Shown here piece after piece: positions 52,029-61,264 of a stretch of DNA of 64,000 bases. The stretch's first letter is position 1, and every line of letters starts with the position of its first letter. The position numbers and the translations under genes were made by a program. Below the pieces are notes generated by a model. It did not search any database and had not been told where the DNA came from. It saw nothing but the letters and a program-made list of their open reading frames with translations. Location of the stretch: the NCBI RefSeq assembly GCF_019218755.1, contig NZ_JAHUWZ010000010.1, positions 1-64,000 on the forward strand, read 5' to 3'. Origin of the DNA: Acidovorax sp. sif1233 (lineage in GTDB: Bacteria; Pseudomonadota; Gammaproteobacteria; Burkholderiales; Burkholderiaceae_C).

Positions 52029-52784
52029 ATGTCACCCCCCCTGACTGCGCAAGTGATTTTTTCCTTCCGTTACCGGCGCGCCTTGCCGGCGCGTGCGCGC
52101 CGGCCGCAAGCCCTGGCCCGCATGCTGCCGGCGCGCCCGGTGGTAGGCTGGCTGTGCCTGGCCGTCGCGGGCGCGGCCTGGGGAGCCGACTCCCAGTTCG
52201 CCGACGAGGCGCGGGCCAGCCTGGAGCAGGAAACGGCCCGCCTTTCCGCCGTGTACGAGGTCCACAGCGTCGAGCTGCCCAGCATGGGCGAGACGGCCCC
52301 GCCATGGGCTACCTCGGGAGCGGCCCAGCCGGGCAGCAGCTTCAACAGCACGCAGCACATCGGCGTGACGCGCTGGCTTACGCCCGAAACGTCCGATAGC
52401 GGGGGCCGATTCGGGCTGTCGCTGGGCATGAGCGCGCCGGCGCCCTCGGCCGCTGGCGCCCCCCTGGCGGGCGGCGCCCTGCCCCCCGCCAGCCTGGACC
52501 TCGGGGTTCGCTGGCGGTCCCGCCTGGACAGCGGGCGCCATCTGGACATTTCCGCCTGGACACGGCCTCTCCCGGCAGGCCAGCCCCAGGACGCGATGGG
52601 CATGATCTGGCAGTCGCAGCCGCCGACGTATGGAACCCGGGTGGAGGTGCAATGGGCCTCCTCCCGCACCCGGGGGCTGGTGCCCGAGTTTGGCGCCATC
52701 GGCGTGCAGCTGCAGGGCGGATCGCGCCTGGTGCTGCGGGCGCGCAAGGGCGGTCCGATGCTGTATTACCGCGCCAAGTTTTGA
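52029..52784 (+). CDS. Exported protein of unknown function
   Basis: The 251-residue product is not recognised. It has an arginine-rich N-terminus and a hydrophobic segment VVGWLCLAVAGAAWGADSQF typical of a signal peptide, cleaved near residue 53; a start at 52122 (MLPARPVVGW) would give a signal of normal length and is equally plausible. The mature part has no cysteine and is rich in short beta-like segments (LDLGVRWRSRLDSGRHLDIS, VEVQWASSRTRGLVPEFGAI, RLVLRARKGGPMLYYRAKF), ending in phenylalanine as outer-membrane proteins often do. It is downstream of ffs and followed by a family B repeat. Confidence 0.6.
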   Translation: MSPPLTAQVIFSFRYRRALPARARRPQALARMLPARPVVGWLCLAVAGAAWGADSQFADEARASLEQETARLSAVYEVHSVELPSMGETAPPWATSGAAQPGSSFNSTQHIGVTRWLTPETSDSGGRFGLSLGMSAPAPSAAGAPLAGGALPPASLDLGVRWRSRLDSGRHLDISAWTRPLPAGQPQDAMGMIWQSQPPTYGTRVEVQWASSRTRGLVPEFGAIGVQLQGGSRLVLRARKGGPMLYYRAKF

Positions 52785-52880
52785 GCCCTCCTGAGCCGCC
52801 TTCGGCGTCTTCCCCCCGGGGGGGACGCCTCCGGTGGACCGGCGCAGCCGGATCCACGGTGGCGGTGGCGGCGTGTCAGT
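52785..52880 (+). repeat. Family B post-stop repeat, copy 3
   Basis: It starts at the stop codon of the exported protein gene: CCCTCCTGAGCCGCCTTCGG, CGTCTTCCCCCC, GGGGGGGACGCC, then GGTGGACCGGCGCAGCCGG and ATCCACGGTGGCGG. Confidence 0.82.
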
Positions 52881-52928
52881 TTTGAACGCCGAAGGGAACT
52901 GCCATCTGGATGAAGGAGCCGCCGAAAG

Positions 52929-54284
52929 CTACACCCCGCGTTGGCGAATCCAGTCCAGCGCGCCGTGCCCGGCCACGCGACCACTCGCCAGACAAGCCGT
53001 GAGCAGGTAGCCGCCGGTGGGGGCTTCCCAGTCGAGCATCTCCCCCGCGCAGAACACGCCGGGCGCGGCGGTGGCCATGAGGCGGGCATCGAGCGCGTCA
53101 AAAGCCACGCCGCCCGCGGTGCTGATGGCCTCGTCCAGCGGCCGCGCGGCGACCACCGTGACGGGCAGCGCCTTGATCGCGTGGGCCAGCGCCACGGGGT
53201 CGTTCATCCCGTCCTTGCCCAGGTGCTCGTACAGGATGCCGGCCTTGATGCCGTCCAGCCCCAGGCGGCTCTTGAGATGGCTGGACAGCGAGCGCGACCC
53301 GCGTGGATGGCGCACCTCCACCAGCACGCGTTCGGGCGTGTGGTCGGGCAGCAGATCCAGGTGAAAAGTGGCATGGCCGTGGGCCTCGATCTCGTCGCGC
53401 AGCAGGTGCGATGCGGCATAGACCAGGCTGCCCTCCACGCCCGTGGCCGTGGCCACGAACTCGCCCCGGCGGCTGAAGGCGCGGCCCTGGCTGTCGGTGA
53501 ACGCCAATGCCACCGTCTTGAACGGCTGGCCCGCGAACCGTCCGGCGAAGTGGGGCGTCCAGCCCGTGGCGGGAGCAGGTGTGCGGCCGATGAGCTCCTG
53601 CAGGAACGCGCGGCGCGTCTCGCCCGCAGGCACATCGCCACGAAGCACGTCGAAACCGCAGTTGGCGGGGCGCAGCGGCGCCACGGCAAGCCCACGCCCG
53701 GCCAGCAGGGGCACCCAGGCGCCGTCCGAGCCGAGGCGCGCCCAGCTGCCGCCCCCGAGCGCCAGCACCACGGCGCGCGCCTGCACCCGCTCCTCGCCCG
53801 ACGGCGCGGCGAAGCGCAGCGCGCCATCGTCCGCCCAGCCCAGCCAGCGGCGGCGCATGTGGAACACCACGCCCTGCCCCCGCAGGCGCTGCAGCCAGGC
53901 GCGCAGCAGCGGGGCGGCCTTCATGTCGGCCGGAAAGACCCTGCCCGAGGTGCCCACGAAGGTCTCCACCCCCAGCCCCTGCGCCCAGGCGCGGATCTCG
54001 GGCCCGCCCCACGCGGTGAGCCAGGGCTCGACCTGCGGCTGGCGCTCCGCAAACCGGGCGGCGAACGGCGCATGGGGTTCGGAATGCGTGAGGTTCAGCC
54101 CCCCCTTGCCCGCCAGCAGGAACTTGCGCCCCACCGAGGGCATGGCGTCGAACAGATGCACCGCCACGCCCGCCTGCGCCAGCACTTCGGCGGCCATGAG
54201 CCCGGCGGGGCCTCCGCCCACGATGGCGACGTCGCAGTGCAGGCCGGCCACGTCGTCGGGGGCGGGAGGAAGGGAAACATTCAT
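52929..54284 (-). CDS. HI0933-like flavoprotein (NAD(P)/FAD-dependent oxidoreductase, TIGR03862 type)
   Basis: The 451-residue protein has a Rossmann FAD motif VAIVGGGPAGLMAAEVLA near residues 21-38, the family segment SVGRKFLLAGKGGLNLTHSE near 52-71, and a C-terminal GVFCAGEMLDWEAPTGGYLL that closes the FAD site. The enzyme group is sometimes called aminoacetone oxidase-like; the true substrate is unknown. The ATG at 54284 has AGGAAGGGAAACATTC before it. It lies 45 bases after addA and is probably cotranscribed. Confidence 0.93.
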   Translation of the reverse strand: MNVSLPPAPDDVAGLHCDVAIVGGGPAGLMAAEVLAQAGVAVHLFDAMPSVGRKFLLAGKGGLNLTHSEPHAPFAARFAERQPQVEPWLTAWGGPEIRAWAQGLGVETFVGTSGRVFPADMKAAPLLRAWLQRLRGQGVVFHMRRRWLGWADDGALRFAAPSGEERVQARAVVLALGGGSWARLGSDGAWVPLLAGRGLAVAPLRPANCGFDVLRGDVPAGETRRAFLQELIGRTPAPATGWTPHFAGRFAGQPFKTVALAFTDSQGRAFSRRGEFVATATGVEGSLVYAASHLLRDEIEAHGHATFHLDLLPDHTPERVLVEVRHPRGSRSLSSHLKSRLGLDGIKAGILYEHLGKDGMNDPVALAHAIKALPVTVVAARPLDEAISTAGGVAFDALDARLMATAAPGVFCAGEMLDWEAPTGGYLLTACLASGRVAGHGALDWIRQRGV

Positions 54285-54329
54285 GGGGAAAACCTTTGGA
54301 TGGGAGGCCGGCAATCGGGAAAAAAAGCG

Positions 54330-57300
54330 TCAGAACAGGGAACCCTGGGGCGAATCGTCGGGGCCGGGTCCCCGCGGCAGGGGCAGCGGCGGCGGCACGG
54401 CCCCGGGTTCCTGCGCGGCGGGGGCGAGAGTATGCCGCAGCGCGGCCTCTGCGCCCTGCACTGCATCGGGCCCGGCAGGCACGGCGTCGGGCACGGGCAC
54501 GAGGCGCCCGTCGCCCGTGAGGAAGGCCGCGCGCACGCGCTCGCCGGGCGTCTGCCCCTGCACGGCGCTGCGGTAGCGCTGCAGCTGGGCCAGCAGCGCG
54601 GGCTGGCGCTCGGGCTCGGCCGCGCTCTTGTAGTCCAGCACCCACCACCCGGCGCGTTCGGGCGGCTGGTGGCAATGCACCAGGCGGTCCAGCCGCAGGC
54701 TCAGGCCCTGGTAGCGCAAGGGCGCCTCGTTGATGGCGGTGTCCACGGCCGACGCCTCCCAGGCCCAGGCGCCTTCGCCCGCCAGGATGCGCTGCGCGGT
54801 CAGCGCGGCGTGCCGCGCGGCCGCGATGGTGATGTCGAAATCCCGCGCCAGCCGCGCCACCCGCGCGGGCGGCCAGCCCTGGGCGCGCAGCTCCACCAGC
54901 GGGGCCCCCGCCACGCCCGCCTGCTCCAGCAGCTGGTGCATGGCCTCGCCCAGCCGGGACTGCGGCGTGGAGGCAGCCGTGGCATCGCCGGGGTCGGCGG
55001 CCCGGTCGGCATCCACCGGCCCCGCGGCGGGTGCCGCGCGCAGGTGCTCCGGCAGCGGCGGCAGCTCCGCCAGCATGAAGTGATCGTGGCGGCCCGGCCC
55101 GGCCAGGGCTTCGCCCCCGGGCGCGCCAGGGCCCTCCTGCACGGCGATCTCGGCCGCCAGCGGCGCCAGGCGGTTCCACCAGCTGCCCGGCGCGGATGCG
55201 GCCGGCTGCACGCTGGACAGCGCCAGGCAGTGCTTGGCCCGCGTCATCGCCACGTAGAGCATGTTCAGCTCTTCGCGCTGGCGGGCCTGCTGCTCGGCGG
55301 CCAGCACTTCCACGGCGCTGGGCGGCGGGTTCGATTCGCTGGCCAGGAAGACGAAGGCCCTGGGCACGGCCTGCTCGCCGGGCCAGTCCACCAGCACGCC
55401 CATGGTCTCGGCCTTCTGGGGGCGGGTGTCGGTGTCCAGCAGCAGCACGCAGCGCGCCTCCAGCCCCTTGGCGCCGTGCACGGTGAGCAGGCGCACCGCC
55501 TGCGCATCCACCCGGCCCGGCGCGCGCACGCCGCCCTTTTTCATGGCACGCACAAAGGCATAGGGCGTGAGATAGCGGCCGCCGTCGTGCTGCAGCGCGG
55601 CCGACAGCAAGGCGCGCAGATTGGCCTGCACCGCGGTGCGCTGCGCGGCGGGGGCGGCCGCCGCGAAGCGCGCCAGCACATCGGCGTGCTGGTAGATGGC
55701 GTGCAGCGCGTCGTGCGGGGGCAGGCCATCCACCCAGGCTCTGTATTGAGCCAAAACGGGCCCCAGCGCTTTCATTTCAAGCGGTAGCAGCTCACTTTTC
55801 TGTAGCAAATCAAACCAGCTGCAGGCAGCGTGTTCCGGCTGGCGGCGCAGCAGCGCCAGGGTCACCAGGGCCTCGTCGCCGCAGCCAAACAGGGGCGAGC
55901 GGAGTGCCCGAGCCAGGGAAAGGTCGTGCCCGGTGGACACCAGCGCATCGAGCAGCGCCACGATGTCCTGCACCTCGGGTGCGTCGAACAGGTCGGCCTT
56001 CTCGGGCTGCACGCAGGGCAGGTGCAGGGCGCGCAGGGCTTCCTGCAGGGCGGCGAGCCGGTCGCGCTTGCGGGCCAGCACCAGCACTTCGTGGGGCGGC
56101 GTGCCCTGCGCGATCTGCGCCGCCACCCACGCGGCGGCCTGTGTGCATTCGCGCATGCGCTGGGTTTCCTCGGCCTCGTGGCGGGGCTCGGTCAGGCTGT
56201 CGCGCCAGGCGAAAGGGTCCGCGCCCGCGCCGCCGCTGCCGCCGGCATCCGGCGGCAGGATGGCGGGCAGGCGCAGCAGCACGCCGGGGTCCCTGGACTC
56301 GGTGGTGTGGTCGCGAAAGCCGCTGGTCTCGTGCTGCGCCTGGGCGGTGCCCATGACGTGGTTCACGGCGGCGATCACGCCCGTGGCGTTGCGGCGCGTG
56401 TGGTCGCAGCTGAGCAGGTCGCCCGCGAGCCCGTGGCGCACGAAGGCCTGCGCGGCGATGAACACCTGTGGCTCGGCGCGGCGAAAACGGTAGATGCTCT
56501 GCTTGGGGTCGCCCACGATGAATACGCTGGGCGGCGTCTGGCCGCTGGCGCCACCGCCCGAACCCGCATAGCCCGACAGCCAGGCGTGCAGCGCCTGCCA
56601 CTGCAGCGGGTTGGTGTCCTGGAACTCGTCGACCAGCAGGTGGCGCACGCGCGCATCGAGCCGCTCCTGCACCCACCCCGAGAGGATGGGATCGGACAGC
56701 ATGACCAGCGCCGTGCGCTCCACGTCGTTCATGTCCACCCAGCCGTGCCGGTTCTTCACGGCGGCAAATTCGCCGATCAGGCAGCGTGCCAGGCGGGCCA
56801 TGCGCTGCTGGTGCTGCCAGGCCTCGTGCTGGCGCCGCGCCAGCAGCAGGCGCTGCAGCTCGGGCTCGGCTTCCTGGGCGGCTGCGAACTTCTCGAGGTT
56901 CTTGGACAGCCGGTCTTCCTTGGCCACGAACATCGCCTTGCGCAGCAGGTCCAGGCGCAGGTTCGGGTCGCCGCAGGCCAATGCGTCCACGATGGCGTCC
57001 GCCGCCTTCTGGGGCGTCTTGTTGGTCTCGGCCCCCAGCGCCCTGGCGCGCGCCAGCCAGCGCTGGTGGCAGGCATCGCCCTGCAGCGCGCCGGCGGGCT
57101 CATCCAGTCCCGCCAGTTCCGGGCAGTGCGCCTGAAAGGAAGGCACCGAGGCATCGAGCACGCCCGCCGCGTCGGCCAGGTCGAATTCCACGCGCTTGGC
57201 CAGCGCCGCCGCCAGCGCCTTGTGGGTCTGCGAGCGGCCGTGGCGGGCCACCACGGCCTCGTAGTCGGCCCGCAGGCCGGCGCTGGTGGCCACGGTGTGC

Positions 57301-57827
57301 AGGAACGGGGCCCACACCTCGCGCACGGCTTCGGCATCGTCTTCGAGCAGTTCGAAGTTGGCCGGCAGGCCCTGCGCCTGCAGCAGCGCCAGCGGGGCCG
57401 TGCCCAGCAGCGCGGCAAACCAGCTGTGGAAGGTGCGGATCTGCACCGGGCGGCCGCTGGCCAGCATCTGGCGGTATAAATTTTGTAGCGCCTCGCGCTT
57501 GTCCAGAGCGCGCTCGGGGCTGATTCCTCTGGCAACCAGCTCGCGGGTGAGGTCCTCCAGGGGGGCCTGGGCAAAGGCTTCGAGCCATTCCTGCAGGCGC
57601 TGGCGCATTTCACCGGCCGCTTTCTTGGTGAAGGTGATGGCCAGGATCTCGTGCGGCGCGGCGCCATCGAGCAAGGCACGCAGCATGCGCGACACCAGCA
57701 TCCAGGTCTTGCCCGCGCCCGCGCAGGCCTCCACGGCCACGCTGCGCGCCGGGTCGCAGGCGATGGCGTAGAAGGCCTCGCGGGAGACGGGACGGCCGTT
57801 GTGTTCGTAGGCGGCTTGTTCAGTCAT
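54330..57827 (-). CDS. addA: UvrD-type helicase-nuclease, AddA-like
   Basis: AddA with AddB processes double-strand DNA ends for recombination. The 1165-residue protein has Walker A VEACAGAGKT near residue 33, AITFTKKAAGEMRQRL, RTFHSWF, the DEFQDTNPLQW Walker B near 400, GDPKQSIYRFRRAE, LTVHGAKGLE near 790 and MLYVAMTRAKHCL, then a C-terminal RecB-like nuclease with VLDYKSA. Residues about 672-694 (LLQKSELLPLEMKALGPVLA) are encoded by a family A repeat in frame. The start is the ATG at 57827. Confidence 0.9.
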   Translation of the reverse strand: MTEQAAYEHNGRPVSREAFYAIACDPARSVAVEACAGAGKTWMLVSRMLRALLDGAAPHEILAITFTKKAAGEMRQRLQEWLEAFAQAPLEDLTRELVARGISPERALDKREALQNLYRQMLASGRPVQIRTFHSWFAALLGTAPLALLQAQGLPANFELLEDDAEAVREVWAPFLHTVATSAGLRADYEAVVARHGRSQTHKALAAALAKRVEFDLADAAGVLDASVPSFQAHCPELAGLDEPAGALQGDACHQRWLARARALGAETNKTPQKAADAIVDALACGDPNLRLDLLRKAMFVAKEDRLSKNLEKFAAAQEAEPELQRLLLARRQHEAWQHQQRMARLARCLIGEFAAVKNRHGWVDMNDVERTALVMLSDPILSGWVQERLDARVRHLLVDEFQDTNPLQWQALHAWLSGYAGSGGGASGQTPPSVFIVGDPKQSIYRFRRAEPQVFIAAQAFVRHGLAGDLLSCDHTRRNATGVIAAVNHVMGTAQAQHETSGFRDHTTESRDPGVLLRLPAILPPDAGGSGGAGADPFAWRDSLTEPRHEAEETQRMRECTQAAAWVAAQIAQGTPPHEVLVLARKRDRLAALQEALRALHLPCVQPEKADLFDAPEVQDIVALLDALVSTGHDLSLARALRSPLFGCGDEALVTLALLRRQPEHAACSWFDLLQKSELLPLEMKALGPVLAQYRAWVDGLPPHDALHAIYQHADVLARFAAAAPAAQRTAVQANLRALLSAALQHDGGRYLTPYAFVRAMKKGGVRAPGRVDAQAVRLLTVHGAKGLEARCVLLLDTDTRPQKAETMGVLVDWPGEQAVPRAFVFLASESNPPPSAVEVLAAEQQARQREELNMLYVAMTRAKHCLALSSVQPAASAPGSWWNRLAPLAAEIAVQEGPGAPGGEALAGPGRHDHFMLAELPPLPEHLRAAPAAGPVDADRAADPGDATAASTPQSRLGEAMHQLLEQAGVAGAPLVELRAQGWPPARVARLARDFDITIAAARHAALTAQRILAGEGAWAWEASAVDTAINEAPLRYQGLSLRLDRLVHCHQPPERAGWWVLDYKSAAEPERQPALLAQLQRYRSAVQGQTPGERVRAAFLTGDGRLVPVPDAVPAGPDAVQGAEAALRHTLAPAAQEPGAVPPPLPLPRGPGPDDSPQGSLF
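55748..55812. repeat. Family A palindromic repeat, copy 7, inside addA
   Basis: Plus strand CAAAACGGGCCCCAGCGCTT, TCATTTCAAGCGGTAGCAGC and TCACTTTTCTGTAGC. It aligns with copy 6 (GGGCTCCAGCGCTT, AAGCGCTGGCAGCT) and leaves the addA frame open. Confidence 0.75.
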
Positions 57828-57887
57828 TCTCGTGATCCACCGCGCCCTGTCCGCCGGGGATCGGCAAAACCGGCGCGCGTCCAGGCG

Positions 57888-57992
57888 GGGGATGCCGCGC
57901 AAGGGCCGCCCCGCCGCGCTGGCATCGTTCCCCCTCCCGGCGCAGCCGGGAGAGGCAGGAAGCCGCGAAGCGGCTCGGGGGGGTGTTCCTCT
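57888..57992 (-). repeat. Family B post-stop repeat, copy 4, after addB
   Basis: On the minus strand it begins about 10 bases after the addB stop: ACACCCCCCCGAGCCGCTTC, GCGGCTTCCTGCC, a CTCCCGGCTGCGCCGGGAG hairpin, GGGGAACG, then GGCGGGGCGGCCCTTG as in copy 1. It lies between addB and addA. Confidence 0.72.
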
Positions 57993-60599
57993 TCATGTCC
58001 AGAAGTCTTTTCTGCACAGTCCGCGTGCGGCGCAGTAGTCGCACACGGCGCCCTCGCCTAGGGCGGGCATCGGCGCACCCGCGGCAATGCGCTCAAAGTC
58101 GTGCTGGATGCCCTCCACCAGCAGGTCGCGCAGGTGCACCACCTCTTCCTGTTCGTGCATCTGGGTCTCGCCCCGCTCGCCCACGTTCACATAGGCGGCG
58201 CGCAGCGTGTCGTGGCTCAGCAAGGCGGCGTAGAACGCGAGCTGGGTGTCTTCCGCGCCCGCGCCGATGCGCTTGCGCGTGACGGTGTCGTTCTCGGTCT
58301 TGTAGTCGATGACCAATGGCGTGGGCTCGCCGATGGAGGAGACGGCGTCGATGCGGTCGATGGTGCCCACCAGCTGCAGGTCACCCAGCGGCTGGCGGGT
58401 CTGCACCTCGGCCTGCCGGAAGTGCCCCCCGGCCTGTTCATGCTGCGCAAGCCAGCGCAGGTAGCCATCGCGCACCTGCGGCCAGCCCGCGGCGAACGGC
58501 AGGAAGTCGCCCTCCCCCAGGCCCTGCTCCAGCGTGACGGCCTGCGCGGCGCTGTCCATGCGCGCCGCGCGCGCGCCCGCGTCGTCCGTCGGCTCGGCCA
58601 GCAACGCCTCATGGAAGTGCTGCAGCACCGCGTGCAGCCAGTTGCCGAAGTCGCGCTTGTCCACCTCGGCGGCCAGCTCGTCGGCCTCCTGCAGGCCCAG
58701 CTGGCGCAGCGCAAAGAAGCGGTAGGGGCAATGCCGCAGGTCGGAATAGGCCGTGGACGACAGGCGCTGGACAGGCAGGGCACTCCCGTCGGGCCCGGGG
58801 CGCGGGGTGGGCGCGGTCGGCACGGTGCGCGCGCGGCGCCCATCGGTGCCAGGGCGGGCGGCGCCATCCAGGTGCAGCGCCAGCACCAGCGCGCTGGCCA
58901 GCAGGGGCTCGCCACCTTCGTCGCCCGTTCGCCACAGCACATCCACCTCGGGTGTCTGCAGGGCGTAGTGCCAGGCCGCGCGCTGGGCGGCCTCGAGCGA
59001 TCCGCGCGTGGGCAGGCCCCAGGCCTCGCGCTGGGCCGTGGTCCAGTCACCCGTGGGCTCCGGTGACGACTGGAGGCGTTTTTCGTCGCACCCGGGCAGC
59101 ACGAGCGCCGCAAACGGCCGTGCCAGCAGCTGCGGCAGGGGCAGGACGACCACGGGCGCATCGCCCGCGAGAGCCGGCACGTAGCGCGCGGCCTCGCACA
59201 CCTCGCTGGCCCAGCGCGTGAATTCGGCGAGCGCCATGGGCCGCCCCGCGCTGTCCCAGCCGTCGAGCTCGGCCTCCTGCCCCGCCTGCAGGCGCAGCGC
59301 GGCCAGCACGCGGGCGCCCGCGTCATCCGCCTCCAGTTGCGCCCACTGGCCGCTGGCTTGCAGCAGCAGGCGCAGGGCCTGCAGCCACTGCGCCAGCGGG
59401 CGGGGCGCGCGCAGGCCCTCACGCCAGCCCTGCGCGAGCGCCACGCACTGCGCCAGGGCCGGCTTGCCGGACCAGTCGCGCTGCGCCGCACCGGCCCAGT
59501 TCGCCACCGGGGCCTTGCGCAGCGCGCGCTCGAGCGCATCGAGCGCTGGCGCCGCCACGGCGGGGGCGTGCTTGAGCCAGTCGAGCGCTTCATCCGCACG
59601 GGCATCCCATGCGCAGGCCTTGAGTGCGGCCATCAGCTGCGCGGCGGCGCGGGTGGTGGACAGTGTCCAGCCGTTTTCGTCGCGCACCGCCACGCCCGAG
59701 CTTGCCAGGTGCGCGCCAATGCGGCGCGTGAGAGCCCGGTCGTTGGCCGCCAGCGCCACCGGTGTGCGGCCCGCCGCCACATGCGCCAGCACGCAGGCGG
59801 CGGCCCGCTGGGCTTCGTCCTCGGCATCCTGCGCGGCATGCAGCGCGACCCGCCCCATGGGACCTGGATCGCCAGGCCCGGGAGGCAGCGCCAGGGCCGT
59901 GGCCTTGTCGCCCCAGTGGTTCTGCAAGGCCTGCGCCAGGGGCTCTGCCTGGAACCCGTGCAGCACCACCAGCGCGTCCACGGACTCCCGCACGCCGGCC
60001 TCGAACAGCACATCGGTGGCATGGCGCGAGGCAAGCACCCATTCGAGCGCAATGCGCGCCACGACGGCCTCGAAGCGCAGCGCCGAGGCGCCGTCGGCCT
60101 CGGGCAGCAGGCCGCGCGCATGCGCGGCCCATGCTGGCCGCTGCGCGGGCGGCACCGCGGCCACCACGGTCGCCAGCTGCGCCGCGGCCTCCTGCAGCGG
60201 CGCGGCCAGCACGTCGCGCTGGGCCGAAAGGCCCGCGCGGTCCAGCAGCGCCCGCGCCGTCAAGGTGTCGCGCGCCACATCCCCGGCCAGGTCGTCGCCC
60301 ATGGGCACGAACGCCGCCAGCTGCCGTGCCCAGTTGCGCGTTGTTTCAAACCGGGGAGCAAAACCGTCCGCGTGGAACAGGGCCCAATAGCGCTGCGCCC
60401 ACGGCATGAGCTGGGCATAGGGGACCAGCACCACCGTGCGCGCGGGATGCGCGCCCTGCTGGCGCAGGTGCCCGGCCACCTGTCCCAGCACGCGCCGCCA
60501 CAGGGGCACCAGGGCTGCGCACTGATCGCTTTTCGCTATGACAGTCATAGCGTCGCAGGGCCCGGCCACACCGGTGAACGTGGGATTGGTTTCTGTCAC
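57993..60599 (-). CDS. addB: PD-(D/E)XK nuclease family protein, AddB-like
   Basis: This is the partner of AddA, with a helicase-like fold and a C-terminal nuclease. The 868-residue product shows a degenerate N-terminal region (ARTVVLVPYAQLMPWAQRYW), a LPGCDEKRLQSSPEP motif near 500, and the nuclease with LSSTAYSDLRHCPYRFFALR, the metal ligand in VIDYKTEN, and CDYCAARGLC at the C-terminus. The cysteines in RHCPY and CDYCAARGLC (four in all) match the iron-sulfur cluster ligands known in AddB. The start is uncertain: GTG at 60599 or ATG at 60548. Confidence 0.85.
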   Translation of the reverse strand: MTETNPTFTGVAGPCDAMTVIAKSDQCAALVPLWRRVLGQVAGHLRQQGAHPARTVVLVPYAQLMPWAQRYWALFHADGFAPRFETTRNWARQLAAFVPMGDDLAGDVARDTLTARALLDRAGLSAQRDVLAAPLQEAAAQLATVVAAVPPAQRPAWAAHARGLLPEADGASALRFEAVVARIALEWVLASRHATDVLFEAGVRESVDALVVLHGFQAEPLAQALQNHWGDKATALALPPGPGDPGPMGRVALHAAQDAEDEAQRAAACVLAHVAAGRTPVALAANDRALTRRIGAHLASSGVAVRDENGWTLSTTRAAAQLMAALKACAWDARADEALDWLKHAPAVAAPALDALERALRKAPVANWAGAAQRDWSGKPALAQCVALAQGWREGLRAPRPLAQWLQALRLLLQASGQWAQLEADDAGARVLAALRLQAGQEAELDGWDSAGRPMALAEFTRWASEVCEAARYVPALAGDAPVVVLPLPQLLARPFAALVLPGCDEKRLQSSPEPTGDWTTAQREAWGLPTRGSLEAAQRAAWHYALQTPEVDVLWRTGDEGGEPLLASALVLALHLDGAARPGTDGRRARTVPTAPTPRPGPDGSALPVQRLSSTAYSDLRHCPYRFFALRQLGLQEADELAAEVDKRDFGNWLHAVLQHFHEALLAEPTDDAGARAARMDSAAQAVTLEQGLGEGDFLPFAAGWPQVRDGYLRWLAQHEQAGGHFRQAEVQTRQPLGDLQLVGTIDRIDAVSSIGEPTPLVIDYKTENDTVTRKRIGAGAEDTQLAFYAALLSHDTLRAAYVNVGERGETQMHEQEEVVHLRDLLVEGIQHDFERIAAGAPMPALGEGAVCDYCAARGLCRKDFWT

Positions 60600-60657
60600 A
60601 ATGCCCAGACTTTAAACGTACACCGGTCACAACCCGCTCAAAAACAAGGAATCCGCC

Positions 60658-60990
60658 ATGGCCAGCGAACTCATCAAACATGTCTCTGACGCCAGCTTTG
60701 AAGCCGACGTGCTGAAACCCGGCACCGCCGTGCTGGTGGACTACTGGGCCGAATGGTGCGGCCCCTGCAAAATGATTGCCCCCATCCTGGACGAAGTCGC
60801 GGGCACCTACCAGGGCAAGCTGCAGATCGCCAAGATGAACGTGGACGAGAACCGCGAGATTCCCGCCAAGTTCGGCATCCGCGGCATCCCCACGCTGATG
60901 CTGTTCAAGGATGGCCAGCTGGCCGCCACGAAAGTGGGCGCCATGAGCAAGGCACAGCTGACCGCCTTCATCGACCAGCAACTGGCCTGA
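60658..60990 (+). CDS. trxA: Thioredoxin 1
   Basis: The 110-residue cytoplasmic disulfide reductase has the exact WCGPC site (Cys34, Cys37), [13 protein letters not shown], the buried Asp in VDYW and cis-proline in [11 protein letters not shown]. It serves ribonucleotide reductase and other partners. AAGGAATCCGCC precedes the ATG. It is divergent from addB and followed by a good terminator, then by rho, the trxA-rho order of many proteobacteria. Confidence 0.98.
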   Translation: MASELIKHVSDASFEADVLKPGTAVLVDYWAEWCGPCKMIAPILDEVAGTYQGKLQIAKMNVDENREIPAKFGIRGIPTLMLFKDGQLAATKVGAMSKAQLTAFIDQQLA

Positions 60991-61007
60991 CCGACGGCCC
61001 AGCTCCG

Positions 61008-61045
61008 GCCCCGCACGCGATCACCCGGCATGCGGGGCTTTCTTG
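61008..61045 (+). terminator. Terminator of trxA
   Basis: Eight-base stem GCCCCGCA / TGCGGGGC with a fifteen-base loop, followed by TTTCTT. Confidence 0.75.
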
Positions 61046-61264
61046 ATGAAGGTGCATGGCCCGGGCCGCCAGCCCGGCGCCCACCGAATCCGGCCCGCGT
61101 GAATCCCCTGCTTTTTTTCCTGTCATAATTCCCCCAGATCACCGGCCTGCACGCATTGGCAGCCGGACCGAGATCCCCGGCAAGCCGGACCTGCAAACAG
61201 CAGCCCATCCGGCACCAGCCCTCCTCCCCCAAGATTCATACCAGCTCCGCCAAGGAGTCATTCC
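61046..61264 (+). promoter_or_regulatory. Promoter and leader of rho
   Basis: Within this 219-bp region a -10 like sequence CATAAT at 61124-61129 (preceded by TTTTTTTCCTGT) could start a leader of about 130 bases. The leader is C-rich and G-poor in parts, as expected for Rho autoregulation by binding its own mRNA. AAGGAG lies at 61252-61257 before the rho ATG. Confidence 0.45.

Noticed and set aside
57473-57520. A possible eighth family A copy in addA (AAATTTTGTAGCGCCTCGCG)
   Set aside because: Only the A/T-rich flank and part of the core match, and the protein segment REALQNLYRQML looks ancestral.
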